Assembly (NCBI RefSeq): GCF_033118175.1
Contig: NC_083692.1
Coordinates: 94,544,501-94,608,500, forward strand
DNA length: 64,000 bases
Direction: 5' to 3'
From: Dama dama
Lineage: Eukaryota; Chordata; Mammalia; Artiodactyla; Cervidae
In this document: piece after piece, positions 10,717-21,594 of the stretch
How positions within the stretch are numbered: position 1 is the first letter of the stretch
Layout of the letters: each line of letters opens with the position of its first letter
Translations under genes and position numbers: made by a program
The notes under the pieces: generated by a model
Told to the model about the DNA's origin: nothing
The model's input: the letters and a program-made list of their open reading frames with translations, nothing else
The model's database searches: none

Positions 10717-11445
10717 ATTAACTAAGCACAATTTAATTGTTTAAGGTTAGAGAAAAGATATATAGGTTAAGAGTGAAGCAAAGGGTTATAATAAAATAAA
10801 ATAATGAAAAAGCATTATACTTTCTTATAAACTATAGTTGATAGCAACTTCAACATATTTTGAATGAGTCAAATATTACAAAGACACACTAATCTAGAGA
10901 TTTGTCATTATTTACACTTCTTTCTTTTCCTATTTTCTTGTTTACAGTCTGTCTTGCTCACTATATTTTCAGCTCCATTAGGATGTGGACCATAGTTGTT
11001 TTTTCCACTGAAATATCATCTGTCACTTAATTTATATAATACCTGAGGCACAATCAAAGTTCAATAGATATTGGGTGGTACCATATGAAACTGCAGCTTT
11101 CATAGATAAAGAACAATTCAATATTAGCAGTTTCATCTGGTTTGGTCTAATACTTGTTGAACAGATGAGATTTCTCCCATAAGGTATTGATTTCTAAAGA
11201 AGTCACAGAAACACACTCCCAGTATTGTAAAATTATTTCTACCAATGTTATAAAACTTCTTTTTTTTTTTTTTTAACACTTCTGACTTGTTTCACCCAGA
11301 ATTTTCATAGACTGTAAGAGACCTCCAAGAATTCCTTCTTGTTTACCACTTACACCAGTGTCTCATATTGCTAGAGTTTTAGAAGTTTATCTCAACACAA
11401 ATTCCACTGTTTCTACTGGCACCATAAGTCTATTTTCTCTTATTT
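10717..11445. other. Unassigned AT-rich sequence
   Basis: No element recognised. A T16-like tract lies near 11259-11274. Confidence 0.4.
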
Positions 11446-11640
11446 TATCTTGCCTGAGATTGGAAGGCTGGCTACCATTCTATAGTTGCTATTGAATTCA
11501 TCAAGGAGTGTTTAACATCTATTACAAGCCAAGACTGTGGTAGGAGCTATCAGGTGTATAAAAATGAATAAGGCACAATGTTTACTATCCAGGAACTCAC
11601 AGTTAAATAGAAAGTTAATATTTGACACAAATTCATCTTG
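11446..11640 (-). mobile_element. L2-like repeat fragment
   Basis: The text gactgtggtaggagctatca, aaaatgaataaggcacaatg, aggaactcacagttaaatag follows the antisense 3' end of L2 or a close old LINE. It is diverged. Confidence 0.5.
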
Positions 11641-11959
11641 CCAGGAAGAAGGAGAAAGAAGGTGATAAGTTCCATGAATGAAGCATTAAGTGTTGTAGGA
11701 TATCCTTATGGGAGAAAATAGGATGTAAGACCCTACATCACAGACAATATGAAACCCATATATGATTAAGATAGGTGTGTGTTTAAATGTGTCCGTGCAC
11801 ACCTTGAGAGAAAATAGAATGCTTTTATAATTTAGGATCAGAGTAGGTCTTCCCAAGGAAGGCAAAACAAAACCCAAAAGTATTAAATAGAAAAAAAAAA
11901 TAGCATAAAAACTTAAAATTTCTTTACAGTGAAAGACATCATAAAGTTCAGAGATGAGT

Positions 11960-12460
11960 GACAATTCTTGGACACAGCAGTTTCATTTCTGGGAATCTAT
12001 CCTATAAATACACTTCACAGATATATGGAAAATGTTACTCCCTTAAATGTTGCTTATAATTATAAAATACCTGGAAACCACTCAAGTATTCAGCATAAAC
12101 TGTGGAGCATCCACACAGTAGACTATTGGGTGATTGGCAGGATGAAGAAGACCCCTATGTATGGATATGGAGTGATCACCAGCAGATCTACAGTGTAAAT
12201 TAAGAGCAAGACTAAGGTCATAACATTTTTTTTTATTGTTTGCTACATTTTATGTAAGAAAAGAAATGAAAAGACTATAGACACAATTTTGTTCATGTTT
12301 ACAAAATGAAGACCAGGAAAGGAGATTCCTACAGGGGATGGGGAGGAAGAAACTAGAGGACAGAGGTAGAGATGAGACTTTGCTCTGTTTACCTTTCTGA
12401 ATAGTTTTGACTTTTGAATCTTATAAAATATAGTATCTATTGAATCTTAAATTAGAAAGA
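11960..12460 (+). mobile_element. Old L1 (L1M-type) 3' region
   Basis: Patches in the order of an L1 3' end: cagtttcatttctgggaatc, tatcctataaatacacttc, ctcaagtattcagcataaac, gtggagcatccacacagtag, and later cctacaggggatggggagga with a T-rich close near 12400. It is heavily diverged with no coding capacity. Confidence 0.6.
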
Positions 12461-12662
12461 TAAATGACATTCTAGGGAAACTACATAAAGGATTAACAGC
12501 CATGGTATGGACTGAGTGCTTGTATCATGGAATGTTGAGAATTGTATGTGTTTGTCCCCCCCTTGATTCACAGATTGAAATCTTAACCCTTAATGTGATG
12601 GGTACTGGGGAGTAGGGACTTTGGGAGGTAGGTCATGAAGTTGGAGTTCTTATGATGGCATT

Positions 12663-13084
12663 GATGTTGTTCAGCCACTAAGTCATGTTCGATCTCTGCG
12701 ACCCCATGAACTGCAGCACACCGGGCTTCCCCATCCTTCACTATCTCCCAGAGTTTGCTCAAACTCATGTCCACTGATTCGATGATGCCATCCAACCATC
12801 TCATCCTCTGTTGGCCCTTCTCTTCCTGCCCTCAATCTTTCTCAGCATCAAGGTCTTTTCCAGTAAGTCAGCTCTTTGCGTCAGGTGGCCAAAGTATTGG
12901 AGCTTCAGCTTCAGCATCAGTCCTTCCAATGAATATTCAGGGTTGATTTCCTTTAAGATGGACTGGTTTGATCTCCTTGCTGTTCAAGGGTCTCTTAAGA
13001 GTCTTCTCCAGTGCCACAGTTCAAAAGCATCAATTCTTCAGTGGTCAGCCTTCTTTATGGTCCAACTCTCACAACCATACGTGA
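12663..13084 (-). mobile_element. BovB 3' end inside MLT1
   Basis: Antisense BovB 3' text from gttcagccactaagtcatgt to tggtccaactctcacaacca. Its 3' end is at the left junction. The 5' side ends abruptly where a Bov-tA begins, with a few bases of overlap (gact). Only the last ~420 bases of BovB are present. Confidence 0.9.
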
Positions 13085-13285
13085 CTTCCTTGGTGGCTGA
13101 GTGGTAAAGAATCTGCCTGCAATTCAGGAGACCAGGACTCAACCCCTGGTGTTTGGAAGATTCCCCTGGAGGAGGGAATGGCTACCTGCTCCAGTATTCT
13201 TGCCTGGAGAATTCCATGGACAGAGGAGCCTGGAGGGCTAGAGTCCATCGGGCCACAGAGAGCTGGACACGACTGAGTGGCTAAC
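13083..13285 (+). mobile_element. Bov-tA SINE, head-to-head with BovB
   Basis: Full-length Bov-tA: tRNA-Glu-derived head (gacttccttggtggctgagt), body, and Bov-A tail ending cacgactgagtggctaac at the right copy of the duplication. Its 3' end faces outward, opposite to the BovB 3' end, and both lie between a single pair of 11-bp duplications (12652-12662, 13286-13296). Confidence 0.9.
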
Positions 13286-13779
13286 ATGATGGCATTAGTG
13301 CCCTTACAGACACACTGGGGCTTGTATGTGGGCTCCGCGCCCCCGCACCCCGCGCACTCTGTCATGTGAGGACACAGGGAGAAGTCAGCCATTCACAAAC
13401 CGGGAAGTGGATCTCATCAGACACCAGACCTGCCAGTACCTTGATCCTGACCTTCCAAGACTGTAAGAAGTAAATACCTGTTGTTTAAGCCACTTCATCT
13501 TCCAGCAGCTTGAACTGACTAAGAGAAGCCATGATAAATAGTATAAAGTATTAGTCGCTCTTCACTTCATTAACATAAACTCAGGGGTGGCTGAAAGGCG
13601 CTTGTCATGAAAGTCCGAAGGTTTTAGGAATTCTGTGCCAGAAATGGACAAACACCACATTTCTTATTGTAAGTCACAATATCAGAGGCAAGAACAGGTA
13701 ATTTATAGAAGAAAAACAAATAGCAATAAACATAAATATGTAATGATACCATTCTCAGCAGGTACAAATAATTCAAATT

Positions 13780-14320
13780 GAAACAATAAGAAGATATTTT
13801 TCATGAGCCTGATTACCTTAAATTTAAAAGATTGATGATATTAGTGAAGAATGAGAGGAAGGGGAAGCAGGAACTTTTTAATACAACTGTTGGTATGAGT
13901 ATAAATTGGTAGAGCCTTATAGGACTATCTTCAAAATTCCAAATCTAGGAATTTATGCCAAATACACTTACAGGGAAAACCAAGAAATATACTGCAATGG
14001 TGTTTATTGCAGCAATGTTTGTAACAGTAAAAATTGAAAACCAGTGTCCAGTATATTACAACACAGCTATACAATGGAAAGACCTTGAAGATATAGCAAG
14101 TAGATAAAGCAAATTGCAGTAAATTATGGCCAATTTTTATGAACCAAAAGATTAATGATCTTATCATATGTGTGTATGCACATATATATGGGAAAATCTG
14201 GTATAATAGACACTAAATATTAATATGGTTATTTTTGAGGGTGTATAGCCTGTAATTCTATATCATTCAAATTTTTTATAACAAACCTGTATTCCTTTAA
14301 AACCATAAGAAGATGTTTTA
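13780..14320 (+). mobile_element. Old L1 ORF2 end / 3' UTR
   Basis: The order acaactgttggtatgagtat, aattggtagagccttatagg, aatttatgccaaatacac, tggtgtttattgcagcaatg, aatggaaagaccttgaagat follows the C-terminal end of L1 ORF2 and its 3' UTR. Diverged and non-coding. Confidence 0.6.
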
Positions 14321-14414
14321 AAACTCCAGTTGAAAGTTTAGAGTTAACCTTGTGGAAGAGCTGACATTTCATGCCATCAAAAACTCTGAGCTGAAGAAAA
14401 CCTTAAAAGTCATC

Positions 14415-14985
14415 TAATTTTGTGGTTTCCAAATGCATTTTATATTATAATTGCATCAGAAGTACCAGGGAAACTTTTTTGTAAGAAACACTTTTTTTTT
14501 CTTTGTCATCGGATCATATCTATAGGTTGTGTAGGAAACTTTTTAAAATTTTATTTATTTATTTATTTTTGGCTTTGCTGGGTCTTCACTGATGTTCAGG
14601 CTTTTCTGTTTACAGCAAACGGGGGTCCTCTCTAGCTGCAGTGCAAGGGCTTCTCATTGAGGAGGCGTCTCTTGTTGTGGAGCAAGGGCTGTAGGGCGTG
14701 GGGGCTCAGCAGTTGCAGCTCCCGGGTCTGGACCACTGGCTCAGCAGCCGTGGCACATGGGCTTAGGTGCTCAGCAGCATGTGGGGTCCTCCTGGATCAG
14801 GAATCAAACCCATGTCTCTTGCGTTGGCAGGCACATTCTTTACCACTGAGCCACCGGGGAAACCCAGAGACTTTTTTTTAATGGGGACGGATTCCTGGTC
14901 TCCATTTTCCAGATTATGATTCAGAATTTTGGAGGTGAGGCTGAGAAACTTATTTTTAAAACAATCTCCAGGTGACTATGGTACT
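14415..14985. mobile_element. MER5-like DNA transposon split by a SINE
   Basis: The left portion (tgtggtttccaaatgcattt, attgcatcagaagtacc) and the right portion (gattatgattcagaattttg, aatctccaggtgactatg, gtactatgccagacttaaaa) together follow the MER5 hAT-type MITE. The CHR SINE at about 14541-14866 separates them. Confidence 0.6.
14541..14866 (-). mobile_element. CHR-type SINE, full length
   Basis: Minus-strand orientation: T-rich left end (ttatttatttatttttggct), body with ggcttctcattgaggaggcg, and the tRNA-Glu-like head at the right (accactgagccaccggggaa). The copies gaaacttttt and gagacttttt on the two sides look like a slightly decayed target duplication. Confidence 0.8.
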
Positions 14986-15032
14986 ATGCCAGACTTAAAA
15001 ACTATTTATTTCCACCTACTATGCAATGCAGT

Positions 15033-15249
15033 GGGGCTTCCCTGGTGGCTCAGAGGTTAAAGTGTCTGCCTGCAATGTGGGAGACCTGGGTTCGATCCTT
15101 GGGTTGGGAAGATCCCCTGGAGAAGGAAATGGCAACCCACTCCAGTATTCTTGCCTGGAGAATCCCATGGACGGAGGAGCCTGGTGGGCTACATTAGTCC
15201 ATGGGGTCGCAGAGAGTCGGACAAGACTGAGCGACTTCACTTTCACTTC
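15033..15249 (+). mobile_element. Bov-tA SINE with 15-bp TSD
   Basis: Complete head-to-tail Bov-tA: head ggggcttccctggtggctca, B box gggttcgatccttgg, and Bov-A end gactgagcgacttcacttt. Perfect copies of actatgcaatgcagt flank it at 15018-15032 and 15250-15264. Low divergence suggests a fairly young insertion. Confidence 0.95.
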
Positions 15250-15489
15250 ACTATGCAATGCAGTAGGACTCCTCTGGAAGCCTTGGTGTAGATTATTTCA
15301 GAGATGAATGTTTCATACACCTGTGAGAAACTTGTGGAGAGATCTCATGATCAAGTGTATGCAGGACTTCCTTGCTTCTGCGAAATCTGGGTAAAATTGG
15401 TTTCAACCCTAACAGTTTCATAGCGTGTTCAAGTTTAAAGTCTTCCCCAAGATATTTGCTAGTTTCAAAGAGAGAGCAGGTGCTTTACG

Positions 15490-15790
15490 TTGAGAGGGGT
15501 TTGGGCCTCTATCTCAGGCTCTAGGCTCCTGTGAATTCTCACACTGCCTCAGACCTGTGCAACCTTGCCTTGTCACTCTCTCCACCCAGCTGCTTTCCTT
15601 GGATTTGTGTTTCCCCATGGCACTTCCCAAGGGCTGATGTTCTGTGTGTCTGTGTGTTGGTCCATTGGCATCTCCCTACTAGAATGTGAGCCTGCCTGGG
15701 ACAGGCACTCTGTCTGCTGTATGAACGTCCCTGTCCTCAGTGGCTCTGATGGCATCTAGCACAGAGGTTTGAGCACTCAAAAATACCTGT
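15490..15790 (+). mobile_element. L2 3' end
   Basis: The text cctactagaatgtgagcctg, gacaggcactctgtctgctg, tggcatctagcacagaggtt matches the 3' end of L2 in the sense direction. Confidence 0.6.
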
Positions 15791-15794
15791 TGAT

Positions 15795-16345
15795 ACTTGT
15801 CTTTCTCTGTCTGGCTTACTTAACTTAGTATGGTCATCTCTAAGGCCATCCTTGTTGCTGTAAATGGCATTATTTCATTCTTTTCTGTGGCTGAGTAATA
15901 TTCCATTATATATATGTAGCATATCTTCTTTATCCATTCATCTGCTGATGGGCATTTAGGTTGCTTCCATGTCTTGGGTATTTTAAATAGCACTGCTGTG
16001 AGCACTGGATTCATGTATCTTTTCAGATTAGACTTTTCTCTGGATTGCTTTGCTGTACCTCTGAAACTTTCATGCTATTGTAAATCAAAGGAGGGCAGAA
16101 AGAAAGTGAAGTCACTCAGTTGTGTCTGACTCTTTGCAACGTCACAGACTGTAGCCTGCCAGGCTCCTCCATCCATGGGATTTTCCAGGCAAGAGTACTG
16201 GAGTGGATTGCCATTTCCTTCTCCAGGGGATCTTCCCGACCCAGTGATCAAGCCTGGGTCTCCCGCACTGCAGGCAGACTCTTTACCATCTGAGTCACAA
16301 GGGAAGCCACAGTAAATCAACTATACTTCAATTAAACTTTTAAAA
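15795..16345. mobile_element. L1 3' end with inverted upstream part
   Basis: The left part (ctgtggctgagtaatattcc, tatccattcatctgctgatg) reads as antisense L1 ORF2. The final part (ctctgaaactttcatgctat before the SINE and gtaaatcaactatacttcaa after it) is the sense 3' end. This is the structure made by twin priming, a 5' inversion. A Bov-tA has inserted near the end. Confidence 0.65.
16097..16310 (-). mobile_element. Bov-tA SINE inserted in L1 3' end
   Basis: Antisense Bov-tA from gaagtcactcagttgtgtct to the tRNA head at the right (gagtcacaagggaagcc). The L1 terminal motif gtaaatcaa is duplicated at 16080-16088 and 16312-16320, so the SINE landed inside the L1 tail and is the younger of the two. 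Confidence 0.85.
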
Positions 16346-16559
16346 TATTTATAGATATAGGTATAGATGGATGATGGAAGGAAGGAACAAAGAGATGTTC
16401 TGACTCTCAAATCCATTCTGTCCTCCCCGGGTCTGCCTCTGTGCCATTCTCCTACCTTCTTACTTCTTGCTGGCTTTAACTCTCTCCCCATCTCCCTTTT
16501 CTGCTCACTCCTCCCTCTCAGGAACAAACAGGTTCCTCTTCTTGCTTCTCACTGTTTTT

Positions 16560-16785
16560 TAAAGTAGACTTTATTCCTTACAGTGGTTTTAGCCTCACAG
16601 CAAAATTGAGCTGAAGTTTCAGAGATTCCCCCTCCACCCCACCCCAACATGGGTAGTCTTGCCCGTTATCAACACCCCCACTCCTTGACTCTTTTTTTAA
16701 ATGTAATTTTAAATTTTTTTTAAATTGGGGGATAATTACTTTATAATATTGTCTTGGTTTCTGCCATACATCAACATGAATCTCC
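16560..16785 (-). mobile_element. Two adjoining L1 3' UTR fragments
   Basis: The stretch 16560-16685 (tttagcctcacagcaaaatt, gagattccccctccacc, ttatcaacacccccactcct) resembles an old L1 3' UTR read antisense. The stretch 16688-16785 (gggggataattactttataa, ttggtttctgccatacatca) is a ruminant L1 3' UTR, also antisense. Confidence 0.55.
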
Positions 16786-18300
16786 TTGCCTTTTGATAGG
16801 AGTTTCCCTCACCTCCTCTAATTCTTTAAAATCTGACATTTCTGCTTCAGAAATCTCTCCAACACAAATTAGATGCATCACAGCATCTCCTCCAATCACA
16901 GACAATCTTCTCCATGATAGAGATTCTGTGTCAGAAATAAATATATTTGTATTCATTGAAAATCCCTTTCTCCATCATCACCACCACTTGGGGAGCTCAG
17001 CTTGCCCTTCAGGAGCAGGAGAAACATGTCTGTGTCTGCCTGGTCCATTGACCTCCCTGGCTGAGGAGGCAGCTTCTGCCTAAACTCCATGGTTCCCAAC
17101 TCCTGGTTCGACATCATATGGTTCTTCATGTAATCTGACATACAGAACTTCTCTTCATTTTTCTGATGCTCTTTACCTGGAATCCTCTGACTTCCAACGC
17201 CCTTCTCAGAAGGTAGCGCACATACCTGAACACGCCCCAGGTGTAGCTCAAGCTAATGCAAACAACAGTGGGGTTATTCCTTTTGAAGACGTGGCCACGA
17301 TACTTCTTTAATGCATAAGCTGGCTGGAAGCCAAGAACGTGCTTGTCCTTTTCCTGACCTGAGTTCCAGATCGTTGGGGTTTTATCAACATGCATATTTT
17401 TGTCAGGGATAAAACAGCAGTTCAGATAAAGGTGTGGAAATTCTTATTTTCTCCCTCAGATTACCATAGCCCTGTTCTAGTGTCCAGATACGGCTCTCTG
17501 GGAAATTCAGGCTCTATTTTTTCAGATTCAGCAGCCATTGGTGGCGACAATGGTGCTTTCAGAGGAAGCTGCAATCCCCAAAGAACCCTTTGTCTGATTA
17601 AACTCCCCCCAAAAAATCTCTACGAAGAACATACACCAAACGTGCTAGCAGTTTTCAATGATTTGATCAGGGAAATACACAACTATTCTCTGAAAATAAT
17701 TTTTTCTGAGTCAGGCTCCCCTCATGATTTCTTGCTTGAGGCAAGTTTAAGAGGCCTCACATTACATTAACTTTGTCTAGAATTGTCAATGCATATAGCT
17801 CATTTAAGTGGACATCTGTGAAGGCTGCTTGGAGCCAAACTCTGGACTCATCTATCTTCCTGGAAGATGGTCTCTGTGGTGGAGACAAACTGGGGTGGCT
17901 CCTGGCTCAGCACCTTCCCAGCTGCCCCCTCAACCTGGGCAGGGCCAGCTGATCCAAGAGAAGAAGGCGCTGGCGCAGGCTCTGCCAGTCGAAGAGAGTC
18001 TGCCTCGGGCACAGACACGTGGTGTTGAGGCGTCCAGGGTCAGTGCCCTGGAAGAGTCCAGGAGCCCCTGCTACGGCCCGGGTCCTGCCTCCCCCTGGTT
18101 CTGCTCTTTCTATTCTTCAGAATCCCTCCTGTAAATCTGGCTTTTACTATGTTGGCCAGAGCTGAACATTAAGCAGGCTTAAATTGCAAAGGGGCCTCTA
18201 GGGCCCTGTTGTAGAATTCTAGCACTAGCCCTGCGCATGTCATCGTTTTGGTCAGAGCCTTCAGCCACAACTTAAGGTGTGTGTACTTCGCCCGGAACCT
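16786..18300. other. Unassigned sequence with a 126-codon frame
   Basis: No repeat recognised. The plus strand is open for 126 codons at 17390-17770. The product has no signal peptide, membrane segment or motif I recognise, and there is no visible promoter. Coding status is unproven and probably chance. Confidence 0.35.
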
Positions 18301-18304
18301 GAAC

Positions 18305-18500
18305 TCTGCGTTTCAAACCAGTTCAAGGGATTATCCTAACAATCTATGTATGTTATTATTAGACATTTTAGAAATGAGCCAAGTAAGGCCTTGTGGGTAC
18401 CCGGGTCAAACAGCTACTAAGAGGTGGAGGCCAAGAAGAACTCAAGGCGTCAGATTTCAGAGCTTTGCTATTAACCAGCACACAGCAATGTCTCTATGAA
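18305..18500 (-). mobile_element. Possible MIR, strongly diverged
   Basis: The sequence ttattattagacattttaga, gtcaaacagctactaagagg, tttgctattaaccagcacac follows antisense MIR landmarks loosely. Confidence 0.35.
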
Positions 18501-18765
18501 GGTGTTCAGGCCTAAACCAGAGGACTGCATGCTTGAGCATGCCCAGCACCTTGTGGAAAGCCCTTCTGCCTTGAGCAGGAGTTGGATCAGAAGACCTCCA
18601 GTCTTCCACCGCCCTCCCCACTAAGCAAGAGTCTGAACTTTCTAAGCCAAAACCTGTTTCTCTTACTTTGTCTCCTGTGCCATCCTTTGCGATACAGAAA
18701 ATGATGAACCCTCAAGGAGAAAGAGAGATAATAAATAAGTAAATAACACTCCCTAGACCAAAGAT

Positions 18766-18845
18766 GGGCTTCCCTGGTAGCCCAGCTAGTAAAGAATCTG
18801 CCTGCAATGCAGGAGACCCCAGTTCGATTCCTGGTTCTATCTGGT
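18766..18845 (+). mobile_element. Bov-tA head only
   Basis: The tRNA-derived head (gggcttccctggtagcccag, then agttcgattcctgg) is present and the sequence leaves the family at about 18845. A truncated or deleted copy. Confidence 0.8.
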
Positions 18846-18925
18846 GAGGCAGAGAAGTCGTTTTACAGTAGCTCTTTATTGTTTACAAAGCTTAGTGAAT
18901 AATGTTTAAGTAACAGGAGTAGTAA

Positions 18926-19145
18926 GCTTCCCAGTTGGCACCAGTGGTAAAGAACTGGCCTGCTCATGCAGGAGACACAAGAGATGCGAGTTTGATCCCT
19001 GGGTCAAGAAGATCCCCTGGAGGAGGGCATGGCAACACACTCCAGTACTCTTGCCTGGAGAACCCCATGGACAGAGGAGCCTGGCGGGCTGCAGTCCACG
19101 GGGTCGGAGAGTCAGACACGACTGAGTGACTTAGCACACGCACAG
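18926..19145 (+). mobile_element. Bov-tA SINE
   Basis: Full element from aagcttcccagttggcacca to cacgactgagtgacttagca. It has an insertion in the head and ends in a CA-rich tail. Confidence 0.9.
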
Positions 19146-19825
19146 CACAGCAAGTGTAATAAATGAGTCACCATGATCACTACTCTTTCACGCTCATGGA
19201 ATGCCAGCAGAGAGCTTTGTGCCAGAAAACGACATATAATCACATTTCTCAAGGAAAGAATTTTTAGCATTGTTTGGCAGAAAAGGCAGAGATAGAGAAT
19301 ATAATCTGTGAAATCCTGTTCACAGTGCACTAAAATTACTCCTTACTGTGGGCCAATTTGCTTGCAAAGAAGTATGGGTAATCCTTGTCCTGGGCAAATT
19401 CCATAGTTACTATCTATCTTGCGACCCTTCATTTTCCTGGAATTGTCATTCGCTACCAGGCCAAAGGATGTGTGTTTACAGGCAGGGCAGGAGGCTGCCA
19501 GGGCCCAGCTCTCCCTGTTCCAAGCTGGCCATCACCATGACTTCAGTTGAACTCTAGGGATGCTGGTGCTGCACAGAGTGCCTCCATGATGCTCCAGACA
19601 TCAAGGTACCAGGCAGACATGGGCTGACTCTAGAGACACTGCTGGCTCTGACTGGCTTTTGAAGAATGGAGTAAAAATTGGGATTCAAAGGCCTCTCACT
19701 GCCCTTGTGATCAAGACCAAGTCCTTAGCATAGCAGGGCGTCCTCCAGCCACTGGCCAGTTTTCAGTCCCAGGAGCGTAATACCCCCTTCATGTTGCAGG
19801 GCCTCCTCCCATGCTGCGCTTCCCA
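19146..19825. other. Unassigned sequence
   Basis: No element or exon recognised. Confidence 0.4.
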
Positions 19826-20150
19826 CTGGGGGACTTTCCCCTCTCCTCTCTCTTCAGCTATCACTTCTTCCGTCACTGAGTCGGGGAAGGCTTCCCTGAC
19901 CTCCCAAACTAGTGCACTTTGCCCAGTTTCACAGCACCTCATTCTTGTGCCTTGGAGCACTTATCCCAGCTGCAGTTTCACATGGGTGTTTAATTACCTC
20001 ATGTATGTTGACATCAGATAGAAAATGTAGGCTCCATAAGAGCAGGGCTGCATTAATTATTGATCACCTCTGTATCCCCAGGGCTTGTTCTCGGTGTGAC
20101 ACGTTGTCAATGCCCAGTTTCAGATATTCATTGAATGATACGTAAAGGAT
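19826..20150 (+). mobile_element. L2 3' end
   Basis: A good match to sense L2: gaaggcttccctgacctccc, tgtaggctccataagagcag, ctctgtatccccagggcttg, and attcattgaatgatacg at the end. Confidence 0.75.
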
Positions 20151-20243
20151 GAATGGTAAGTGGGGAGAAGGTTGTGACCTCAGGGAACTAGGGTATGATC
20201 ACCGTGAGCTTCCAACCCTGTGATATTGCCCTGTGCATATAGA

Positions 20244-20600
20244 CTGTCTTGGTCTATTCAGGCTGCTATAACAAAATACCATCAACTGGGTGGTTTACAA
20301 ACAGCAGAAACATATTGCTCACAGTTCCGGAGGCTGGAGGTCTGAGATCAGGGTTACAGCACGGTCAGGTTCCAGCGAGGCTGTCTTCTTGGCTGAGACC
20401 GCCGACTTCTCATTGTGCCCTCACGTGCTGGAAGGAGCTAGGGAGCTCTTTTGGGGGTTCTGTTTTATAAAACCACAATTCCAGTCATGCAGGCCCCACC
20501 TGCATGGTCTAATCACTTCTCTCAAATGCCCAACCTTCTAATTCCATCATCTTGGGAGTTAGAATTTCATCCTATGAATTTAGGGAGATAAATACCATAG
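20244..20600 (-). mobile_element. MLT1 (MaLR) solo LTR
   Basis: Antisense MLT1 throughout: ctgtcttggtctattcaggc, ctgggtggtttacaaacagc, cacagttccggaggctggag, then tctaatcacttctctcaaat. No internal retroviral region adjoins. Confidence 0.85.
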
Positions 20601-20604
20601 CATA

Positions 20605-21316
20605 TACAGACAGTCTCCAAATTATGATGGTTTGACTTATGATTGTTCAGCTTTTTGATCATGTAAAGGTGAAGCGCTTTCAGTAGGAACTGTACTTTGA
20701 TTTTGAATTTTGATCTTTTCTCTTGGCTAGTGATATGTGTTATGATACTGTCTCATGACTAGTAAGCAATTGATAAACTTAAAACCATTCTGTGTACATA
20801 CAACCATTCTGTTTTTCCCTTTAGTATGGTATTCAATAAATTATATGGGTTATTCAGTACTTTATTATGAAACAGAATTTATGATATATGATTTTGCCCA
20901 ACTGTAGGCTAATGTTCGGAGAAGGCAATGGCACCCCACTCCAGTACTCTTGCCTGGAAAATCCCATGCATGGAGGAGCCTGGTAGGCTGCAGACCATGG
21001 GGTCGCTACAAGTCGGACACAACTGAGCAACTTCACTTTCACTTTTCACTTTCATGCATTGGAGGAGGAAATGGCAACCCACTCCAGTGTTCTTGCCTGG
21101 AGAATCCCAGGGACGGGGGAGCCTGGTGGGCTGCCGTCTATGGGGTGGCACAGAGTCGGACACGACTGAAGTGACTTAGCAGCAGCAGCAGCAGCAGGCT
21201 AATGTTAAGAATTCTGAGAATGCTGTGATGTTCAATAGGTTGGGGTATTAAAAGCATTTTTGACTTGCAATATTTTCACCGGATATAATCCCACCTTAAG
21301 TCAAAGAAGATCTGTA
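20605..21316. mobile_element. Tigger/pogo-like non-autonomous DNA transposon
   Basis: The ends are reverse complements over the first bases (tacaga at 20605, tctgta ending at 21316), and both contain related gacttatgat / ttaagtca text. The interior (ccattctgtttttcccttta, caataaattatatgggttat, gcccaactgtaggctaatgt) matches a known mammalian DNA transposon by pattern, but I am not certain of its exact name. No transposase remains. A Bov-A2 is nested at 20917-21195. Confidence 0.65.
20917..21195 (+). mobile_element. Bov-A2 SINE with (CAG)n tail
   Basis: Two Bov-A monomers in tandem joined by the ttcactttcacttttcactt linker, ending gactgaagtgacttagcagc and a seven-unit CAG tail. Perfect 11-bp duplications (aggctaatgtt) flank it at 20906-20916 and 21196-21206. 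It is little diverged. Confidence 0.95.
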
Positions 21317-21352
21317 GTTACATGGAAGTGGCGGGAAAAGAGGAGAGGTATC

Positions 21353-21566
21353 GGGACTTCTCTGGTGCTCAGCAATAAAGAATCTACCTGCAATGCAGGA
21401 GATGTGAGTTAGATCCCTGGGTTAGGAAGATCCCCTGTAGGAGGAAATGGCAACCTACTCCAGTATTATTGCCTGTAAAATCCCATGGACAGAGGAAGCT
21501 GGCGAGCTATAGTCCATAGGGTCACAAAGGGTTGGACACCACTGAAGCTACTGAACTTGACCACCA
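21353..21566 (+). mobile_element. Bov-tA SINE
   Basis: Head gggacttctctggtgctcag, B-box-like region, and Bov-A end ggttggacaccactgaagct. It is more diverged than the neighbouring Bov-A2. Confidence 0.9.
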
Positions 21567-21594
21567 TACATACTCTACACTTAGAAGTTCAGCC

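Larger units (their letters stand above)
12503..13524 (+). mobile_element. MLT1 (MaLR) solo LTR, split by later insertions
   Basis: The left part (12503-12662) carries the MLT1 opening and the block ttaacccttaatgtgatggg. The right part (13286-13524) carries ttagtgcccttacagacaca, tcatgtgaggacacagggag and the end tgttgtttaagccacttca. This is an ancient LTR of an ERVL-related element without internal region. Insertion of 12663-13285 duplicated atgatggcatt on both sides. Confidence 0.85.

Noticed and set aside
20917..21196. Regular repeats considered as a CRISPR-like array
   Set aside because: They are the two monomers of a Bov-A2 SINE with a CAG tail. There is no array of identical repeats with unique spacers, and the genome is eukaryotic.
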